Part shown: positions 20,233 to 27,270 of the stretch, in pieces
How positions within the stretch are numbered: position 1 is the stretch's first letter
How the letters are laid out: each line of letters begins with the position of its first letter
DNA from: Dinochytrium kinnereticum
Lineage: Eukaryota; Chytridiomycota; Chytridiomycetes; Chytridiales; Chytridiaceae
Length of the DNA stretch: 27,270 nt
Assembly (NCBI GenBank): GCA_027604005.1
Contig: JADGJT010000317.1
Location: 1 to 27,270, forward strand
Direction: 5' to 3'
Translations under genes and position numbers: made by a program
Notes under the pieces: generated by a model
Databases searched by the model: none
Seen by the model: the letters and a program-made list of their open reading frames with translations, nothing else
Told to the model about the DNA's origin: nothing

Positions 20233-21340
20233 ATGGGACCCAAACCAAAAACTCGAAATTTGTGTTTTCCAAACAATGCAATGACGGGGCCCGAATCAAG
20301 AGGCCATGACGGAGCCATCGCAGTCCCCCGTCACCGCCGGCATCTTCCCCTTGAGCTCTGGGGAGAAATAATTTACCACGCGGCAACCTCACTCCATCAC
20401 CTTAGCATTCTCTCCTCCATTTCAAGAAACATTCGATCATTCGTTTGGGCTTCACCCAAATTCAAGGCCCAAGTTCTCATCAAGAATTCAACGAGCAGGA
20501 TCACTCATTCGTTTTTTGCGTTCTTTTCCTTGCCGGATAGCGCGGCGATTTTGTCTTGCCTTATCGAGGCAAAGTATATTACGCCTGAGAAATGCCCGAG
20601 AGCAATCAGTCTCACGCAGCCGTTTCATAACTCGCCGCATATTATGAGAACGTTATTGAAGGAGGGGTTTCCGCCGGAATCTTCGACGCTTTTAGTTGCT
20701 GCGAATAGGTTTGTTAGGCTTCTTCTTGGTTTCTCCTTCTTCGCCTCTGAGGCCTGGCCTTTATTAACAACCAAGAAGAGGGTACTTTGATATATTTACG
20801 GACCTCATCAAGTCGCAAGAAATCTCTCCGGTGCCGTTTGTCCTGACAGCAGCCGCAGCCATGGGCCACGAAACGATCGTCGAAATCCTACTCGCCCGCA
20901 ACCTCATTCCCGACCCACTAGCCCTTATCGCCTCCTCTGCAGGCGGACACACTTTAACCGTCCAACGCCTCCTCGACAACATCCACATCAAAACCATGGA
21001 CAAGTCGGTCATGAGTCCCGCGCTTCGAGATGCGGCGAAAGGCGGTCACGCCAAGATTGTCAAGATGCTCATTGATTTTGGGGTTCAGGATGCTGGAGCT
21101 CTTTCTGCGGGCATCGCTAGTGGGGATGCTGAGGTTGTGGGATTGCTGCTGATGAATGGGGCTGTTCCGAGAGGGATGGATTGGGCGGCTGCGAAAAAGT
21201 TTCCGGCGATTCGGCAGAGGTTGAAGGAGGCCATGAATGAGAGGAGGAAGGCGGCATTTGGGGTGAATGTGAAGAGGATGACACAGTTGTTGACTTTCAG
21301 GGGTTTGAGGAGAGGAGATGGGATGGGGGGAGAGAGGTGA
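20233..21340 (+). CDS. F-box-like / ankyrin-repeat protein
   Basis: Two exons, 20233-20708 and 20779-21340, give 345 aa. The 70-nt intron has donor GTTTGT and acceptor AAGAAG and splits an Arg codon, joining VAANR to GYFDIFTDLIKSQ. This is the only nearby acceptor that avoids a stop. Residues 37-75 look like an F-box (LPLELWGEIIYHAA, then SISRNIRSFVW). From about residue 110 there are degenerate ankyrin-type repeats: VLTAAAAMGHETIVEILLARN, IASSAGGHTLTVQRLLDN, RDAAKGGHAKIVKMLIDFG and AGIASGDAEVVGLLLMNGA. F-box/ankyrin proteins commonly act as substrate adaptors in SCF ubiquitin ligases. No specific partner can be named. The F-box call is weaker than the ankyrin call. Confidence 0.8.
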
Positions 21341-21827
21341 AGGGGACCCTTCTCTTCATTTGGAAAAAAACCCGATGCATTTGTAATGGAAGGCCTTTCC
21401 TTTATTTATTTAGTTTTGAGTGGGCATTGCCGGCGTGGCTGCCATAGGCGCCGTCTATGGGTCTCTCCACTGATGAAAAGTTACGTTATTACTTATTGCT
21501 GCAATGAAAATATATTATAGACCGACTTTTTTTTCCTTTGCATTTTCGTAAACCTTGCGGGATTTTCTACAAGAACACCAGCGTCTGAGGATAAAACACC
21601 ATCCAAACAACTAAATAAGCCGCATGTTCATTTCATTATCTCAGGAAGTAAAAAAACATCTGCCATGTAATTGTGAAATGCAGTTCTATTATAACGTTTA
21701 TACATCCTCTTGACAAGGTAGAATGGTCTCTCAAAACTTAGTACAATGATATGGACGCCGATGTGGAAATAAATCGCGGAACTTCTTCAACTCAAATACC
21801 CGAATGGCTTTCAAGCCCTTAATTTTA
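21341..21827. other. Convergent 3' intergenic region
   Basis: There are 487 bp between the stop codons of the ankyrin gene (plus) and the R-SNARE gene (minus). It is AT-rich and carries both 3' UTRs. No gene is evident. Confidence 0.55.
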
Positions 21828-22484
21828 TCAGGCGCTGCCAGATGCCTGAGACGGAGCTATAAAAATATTTAAACATGAATGTTGAAAGTGGTGATTACTT
21901 GAAACAGTGTTCCTGAAGGTCGTGACGAGAGGAACAATGATGACGATAAGAACCACAATAATAATTCCCGCGATGATGAGCTTCAGCTTGAGATCCTGTT
22001 TAATAAAAGCATGAGTGTGATGAGTAATGTAGTGAAGCAGTAAGCAATCGTTACCTTCCACCACTATCATCGAGCAAAGATGGGGTTGAAATCAAAGAAG
22101 GAATTGTTAGCGTCTGGAACAAATTGACTTCACCCATGACAAGCTGCTCACCCTGAAGAAGAATTGTCAGCTGTACTCGACTTCAGAAACAAACAACTCA
22201 CATTTGTGACTTGACCTTGGCTGCACCTCGCTTGAACTGCAAGGCTCCCTGCTGCAGATCATCGGTCTTGTTCTGAAGCGAATCCAGCTTCTCTCCACGC
22301 GCAATAACCTTCTCAATGTTGTTGTGCATCACCGATATAACCTCGTCCACCTAAAGAGGCAGAAGAATGAGATCTGGCTTGCATGGACGTCTGCCCTTTT
22401 CCTTACCTGGGCCTGAATCTCAGTGGTCTTAGCAGGGGGGTTTCCGCTGGGTCCCGCGCTAGGAGCTCTTCCTTTGCCTGACAT
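21828..22484 (-). CDS. VAMP/synaptobrevin-family R-SNARE (Snc-like)
   Basis: The proposed exons are 22484-22407, 22350-22202, 22152 (one base), 22063-22055 and 21995-21828; 134 aa. After a short Pro/Gly/Ser-rich N terminus, residues 27-76 form the SNARE motif. It starts VDEVISVMHNN, carries the zero-layer Arg in VIARGEKL, and ends GAAKVKSQM. WWKDLKLKL follows, then a transmembrane anchor LIIAGIIIVVLIVIIVPLV. It would sit on secretory or endosomal vesicles and pair with Q-SNAREs on the target membrane. Alignment with VAMP2 (AAKLKRKY-WWKNLK) fixes the spacing as AAKVKSQM-WWKDLK. That spacing can be met with GT-AG introns only if a single G forms an exon of its own. A 41-nt-class intron in the last exon is possible and would alter a few tail residues only. 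Confidence 0.88.
22152..22152 (-). other. Candidate 1-nt exon in the R-SNARE gene
   Basis: On the minus strand a lone G lies between the acceptor TTCTTCTTCAG and the donor GTGAGC. The preceding exon ends CAA AT before GTGAGT. The next coding piece is TGGTGGAAG, directly preceded by in-frame TAG, so it cannot be extended leftward. AT + G gives the Met of KSQM-WWK. The flanking introns would be 49 and 88 nt, within the local range. Confidence 0.55.
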
Positions 22485-22791
22485 TTTCCTAACGTTGGAT
22501 GAAGAAACAAGGAGGGTCGAAGATGCTGATGAGGATGATGAAAGTTGGTTGCTTGAACAAGAGGCAGAGTTTCCTTTTATCAAGAATCCGATTGAGTAGA
22601 ACTTATTATGAATGTGAAAAGGCCCAAACAATCACCAGAAACAATAGTTATATTCTTGTAAGAGATTTACATCGAAGGTTTCAAAAGGGATGTACGGCCG
22701 CATTTCAGCGACAATCCAGTCCAGAAAGGTGGGGAGGGGGCATGATTCTGTGCTCCGTACTTGATCACCTCTAGAGTTGGGATTCCGTTTC
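22485..22791. promoter_or_regulatory. Shared divergent promoter region, R-SNARE / coiled-coil gene
   Basis: Only 307 bp separate the two start codons, so the promoters and 5' UTRs of both genes must lie here or overlap. I can name no defined element. Confidence 0.4.
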
Positions 22792-25700
22792 ATGTCGTTT
22801 GCTTGGGATCAGATTGATGCGAGGAACAAGCAAAAGCTGGAGCGGGATCGTGAGGTGAAGGAGTTTCAAAGGAGGCAGCAGGAGGAGTTGAAGAGCAGGT
22901 TGGCGATGGCAATATAGGGCTATTCAGAACTGAGCTTTCTATTTTCAGGAAAATTGCTCAGAAGGTTAATGACAGGAATGAGTATCAAAATGCATTGGGA
23001 GGGGTTCGTATCGTTACATCAGTGGAGGGTGGACTGATGTATTTTTTCTAATTAGCGCGACCAAAGCCCTATCCCATCAATGGCCAATACCTTTCAATAT
23101 GGGTACAAAAGCGGCCTATCTCCGTCCCCAATGCCGCCAAGTCCGATCCCGTCCAACTACCCACCCATGAACTACCCTCCACCCAACATGAACGGAAGGC
23201 CAACCGACGTCAACCTCTCAAACTTTATGCGCTCTCCTGAACCAATTAAGATGGGACTGCCCGACCTCAGAAACGCCATAACAAACGGAAACTCTGACCT
23301 CCCCGCTCCAATGTTCAAAACCTTTGACCCTGGTTCAAGCGTTCCATATCCCACACCACCCATCACGGACGACATCATATCAAAGCTTAGATTCGCTGAG
23401 GAGCAGCTGCAGTCGGAGCGAAGGTCCCGGAGCTGGCTCGAAACGGAACTTCAGCTTGGGAAATCACTGGTGGCGACTCTCACGGCCAAAGTTGAGAGAA
23501 TGCAGGAGACGATGATGTCGGATAGTCAGACGATCAAGGATTTGGTGAGGCAGAGTGAGCAGACGGAGAAACGATCTGTCGCTGCTGATCAGGACATTGT
23601 CGCGAGGCTGGAGAGGGAGCAGTCAAAAATGCAGAATATCATTGCTGATCTGACTGCGAGACTCAGGATGAATGAGCAGAGGGAAGACGAGGAGGCAGAA
23701 AGACAAAAGATGATGGTGAATGAGCTCAATGATCTAAGGTATAAGGTGGAGACATTCTCTATGAAGACGCATGAGGTTGGGCAGGAGTTTCGAGCGAAAG
23801 CACGGGACTGGGAGCTAGAGTCTCATCGCGGAATGGATTTCACCCGTATGTTAAGAGATCATCAGATGGCTTTAGAAGGGCTCCAGCATGGACTCGATAG
23901 TGTATCAGACTCCACGTCCAAAAAACTTGAGATGTCGTTACTTGACCTTCGTCAGAAGATTGATCAAGAAGCAAAATCACGCTACCATTTCGAAGGAGGC
24001 ATGAGAGACCTTTTCAGTGAAGTCAAAAAGGCAGTTTCAAGCCAAGATAGAGAACTCCACGATCGGATTGAAGTCATCAAGAACCAAATCATCATGGCTA
24101 TTGACCGAGAGAGGCAGGATAGGGAGAAGACCGTTCTTCTTATCGCGGAGCAGATGAGAGCCTTGGAGCGAAACCTCCGAGATGCTCAACAATCGGCTCT
24201 TGATAAACTCGCGAGTCAGGTTGCGGGTGTTGAGGACCAATTTGCTCAAGAACGGTCTGCTCGTGGAAAGTTAGAAGTTCAGTGTCGGACTGACATGCAA
24301 GATGGTTTCAAAGCTGTTCAAGAGGTTGTGGATAAGAAAACAGGAGAGATGCAGCAATCTCAGCAAGACCTTAAGCATCATGTTGGTGGGGTTGTGAAAG
24401 CATTAAAGGAGTCTGTTATCTTGGTTGAGAAAACTGCTGACCAGAAACTTCACTCTCTTGAAGAGGTTCTACGAGCCGAAATCAAAGCTAGAATGGAGCT
24501 TGACCGGAATCTGAACGAATTACACGAGACGTTGGAGACAAAAGTCAACACGGTTGAGCGAAGAGCCTTTGAAGCCATCGCTGATGCTATCGAGGAAAGC
24601 AAAGTAACATCCGAGAAGTTGGAAGAAAGCATCCAAGCGGCTGCTGAACAGCTCGCCTCCTCAAAATCCCGAATGATGGAGGACCTCGATAAACAAGTCG
24701 CCCAAATCCGCACTCGCGTAAAAGATTTCGAAACCGAGCTCAACTCCAAATTTCGTCAACTCCAACTCTCCGCTGAGCAAATAGGTCGTGATGCACAGCA
24801 AAATCTCGAAAATGCCGAAGCGAAAATAGAGGGAAAGATCGCGGCTGCCTTTGTGAATGAAGATGAACTTGCTTCAAAGATTCGAGACGTTGAGACGCGA
24901 TGTGAATTGGTTAAAGCTGAGATGGAGGATAAACTTAACATTAGGACACTTCAAGTCGACTCGGCTTTTGAGGCGCTGAAGTCGGAGCTGGATCTCCGAT
25001 CTTCTAAGAAGGACGCTGCAGATATGGAGGTGAGGTTCGAAGCCTCTCTAGCGAACGTGCAAGCGTCAGTATCGAAACTCATGGAAGCCAACAAGGAAGT
25101 AAGGGATGAAGTGGAACTCCGATCCACGCGGAAGGAACTGGATGACATGGAGGCAAGGTCAAAACTTCTGATAGCAAATCTCCAGGCGCGGGCCGCCGAA
25201 ACAGATGCAACCGTTATAGCACTCAAAGAAGACGTCTCTGGGCGCGGATTGAAGAAGGAAATGGAAGACCTCGAATCTCGAATCAAATCATCTATTCTCG
25301 ACCTACAAGTCCGCGACGCCGATCTCGACAATCAGATAGACCGCGTCAAAGAAGATATCAGCGGGAGAGTCAGCAGAGAGCAAATGACCGTGTTTGAGGA
25401 ACGATTCCGGGACCAGATTCAGAACACTGAGCTAAGAAGCGACCGTATCGTCGAGTCGGTTTCAGAGCTTCGAGATGCCCTTGCATTGAAGGTAACTAAG
25501 ATTGAGCTCAATGAATATGAAGGCCGCTACTCGGACTCAATCACGGCGCTTGATGAACGTATTAACGACGTGAACACTGCGGTTCTCGAAACGAGGGGGG
25601 ACTTGAGCAAAGCGATACGTGATGATCTCGAGGAGATGGTTGGGAAAATCAACGCTTCCTTGGAGGAGATGCAGGTCAAGATTGATAATTACGAGGGGTC

Positions 25701-27270
25701 GATGGAGGCCATCAAGATCCGTATATCGGACGCAGATGTCGCCAGCCGCTCACGTCTCCAGCAAGTATCCGACACCCTTCAAGCCGTGATCGCAGAGCAC
25801 TCACTCTCGGTGACAGGCATGAAAGAGCTCACCTCCCAAAAACTAGAAGACTTTTCCATCCGTCTCGAAGAGATGCCTAGACAGCTCCAAGCCGCCGAAC
25901 AACAATACGAGGAATTCCGAAGAAAACTCCTCGAGTTCAACCGATCTGACAGCGAAAAGTTGAACCAGTTGTTGACCAGCATGCGGGACAGCGTCTCACA
26001 GAAAGTTTCCGAGCAGGAGTTTGACCGACTTCAATCAGAGATTCGAGGGTCTGTGCAGCGGATTTTGGCGCAGCAGGAGATGGAGCAGGTGACGGCTGAG
26101 CAGGCGAGACTTCGTTTGCAAGAGGTTGAATCGGCTTCAAAGGAACGGTACCGCGAATTAAAATCCCTGCAGGACCGTGCGATTGAGGAGCAGATGCTAT
26201 CCATTCGAATCATGAAGGAATCATCGGCCAAGAAGCTTGATGAGATGGATTCGAGAATCAGCGGGCTCCCTAAATCAATCGACCAAGCCTGGATGGAAAT
26301 TCGAAAACTTCACGCAGAAGTCGATGATCGAATTCGAGCCGATTTGATCAAGGTCGAGAGGGATTTGACTTTAATCCGAGGTGAGCTTGGGGCAAGGGTG
26401 ACCGAAAAGTCGATGGAGCTATCAATCCGTGAGGCGGTGTCGCCCGTTTCCATAAAAGTTGAGCGGATCCACCATGATCTCGACGATCTGAGGTTCATGA
26501 CAGATCGCATCAAGGCTGAGGTTAAGGCCAATGCGATGGAGAACACGAATGGGAATTCAGGTTACTCAGGGAAGCCTCCCCCCGTTCCTGTTCAGATGGG
26601 AAGCGTTCCACCAAAGAGAGATTTATTGGGCCAGGACCCGTTTAGATCTGGTCAGGAGTCAGGACCTAATGATGGTGTGCGGGGTGGCAACTATTATAAA
26701 CCCGACTTTGCAAGAGGGGGTTGGTATTATTTTTCCATCTCTTTTTTTTATCTCTCTTTTACTACCTGTTTTGCCTTCAATCCTTTTATTTCTCTTTTGG
26801 TCCACTGCATAACAAATTCTCTTTTTTTTATTTATTTATTTTTTTTTTTTTTAGATGGAAAGCTACCACCTTTGGGATATAATCAATCTAGTGAAAGACC
26901 CCAATACGGGACTATCGATCCACCTGGTAAGTGCCTATCGTCTTTAAGGCTCATTTCGCTTTACACCACTCCGTCCTCCTCTCTTACCCGCCCCTCCGCC
27001 GTCCCTTCATCACGCCTTATCTTTCTAGAACGATACCCACGAGCAGAATCTCCTCGCACTTCGAACCCGGAACCATCACGAATCACATACAGCACAGATC
27101 CGCCACCCCAACAAAACATCTTCCGCCCACCTAACAGCAGAGAAAACCAAGGTAAGACGCAAGCACTTTTTTGGTTCCTTACAAACCAAAATTCATCCAC
27201 TAAACAAACCAACCACCACACCCATCCTCCAAAAAAACATCAGCGTCGCTGGATCATCTCGTGGACGACA
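22792..27270 (+). CDS. Giant coiled-coil protein, 3' end outside the window
   Basis: Exons 22792-22898, 22949-23003, 23056-26719, 26855-26926, 27029-27151 and 27244 onward give at least 1349 aa. The start is the first ATG after an in-frame stop. The N terminus (MSFAWDQIDARNKQKL) is a short basic helix, followed by a Pro/Asn/Ser-rich stretch. From about residue 165 to 1230 the protein is one almost unbroken coiled coil, rich in E, K, R, Q and D, with no catalytic motif. Between 24946 and 25560 it shows a regular 41-residue repeat. The C-terminal exons are Pro-rich and disordered (KPPPVPVQMGSVPPK, STDPPPQQNIFRPP). Such rods are typical of centrosomal, basal-body or axonemal scaffolds. That fits a zoosporic organism but is inference, and I recognise no named family. 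Confidence 0.85.
24946..25560 (+). repeat. Five tandem 41-residue coiled-coil repeats
   Basis: The units are 24946-25068, 25069-25191, 25192-25314, 25315-25437 and 25438-25560. Each unit has a centre like ELRSTRKELDDMEAR or ISGRVSREQMTVFEER and ends in a hydrophobic-spaced segment such as IANLQAR or ITALDER. Unit length is exactly 41 residues with no gaps in my alignment. Protein identity between units is low, so the repeat is old. Similar cores recur further on (VSQKVSEQEFDRLQSEIR near 26000). Confidence 0.7.

Noticed and set aside
24037..26546. Series of Ser/Arg-rich minus-strand open frames
   Set aside because: They are antisense shadows of the 3.7-kb coiled-coil exon, which is open on the plus strand without interruption.
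1..27270. CRISPR array, tRNA, rRNA or bacterial operon signals
   Set aside because: None seen by eye; all coding regions have spliceosomal introns.

Overview
The window is nuclear DNA of an intron-rich eukaryote, most likely a zoosporic (flagellated) fungus of the chytrid or blastocladiomycete kind. Three things point there: short GT-AG introns, mostly 48-200 nt; fungal-looking housekeeping genes (endophilin-type BAR-SH3, Snc-like R-SNARE, Cyp40); and a thioredoxin-NDK protein of the TXNDC3/NME8 family, which belongs to motile axonemes. The placement is inferred from gene content and was not checked against a database. I see no rRNA, tRNA, transposon, CRISPR array or other bacterial element.

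Layout: (1) 316-1925 +, Q-rich protein, 2 exons. (2) 2884-4955 +, unrecognised 598-aa protein, 3 exons. (3) 5479-6758 +, mitochondrial carrier, 7 exons. (4) 13182-7121 -, a 16-exon gene for one thioredoxin domain, seven NDK domains and a TPKR-repeat tail, about 1464 aa. (5) 15194-17625 +, endophilin-like BAR-SH3 protein with a Cys/His tail, 9 exons. (6) 18066-19951 +, Cyp40 cyclophilin-TPR, 8 exons. (7) 20233-21340 +, F-box-like/ankyrin protein, 2 exons. (8) 22484-21828 -, VAMP/synaptobrevin R-SNARE, whose model needs a 1-nt exon and a 9-nt exon. (9) 22792 to the window end +, giant coiled-coil protein, 3' end cut off. Genes 3/4 and 7/8 converge; genes 4/5 and 8/9 diverge.

The most unusual item is gene 4. 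TXNDC3 as I know it has three NDK domains; this one has seven. The exons that carry them are all bounded by phase-2 introns, and two neighbouring exon-intron units are nearly identical over about 490 bp, so the array was still growing or being homogenised recently. Its thioredoxin site reads AGPC instead of CGPC. A second theme is very small exons (1, 7, 9 and 15 nt) in three of the genes. The genes are not an operon and share no single pathway: gene 4 and perhaps gene 9 suggest flagellar or cytoskeletal roles, genes 5 and 8 membrane traffic, gene 6 Hsp90 co-chaperone work, gene 3 mitochondrial transport.
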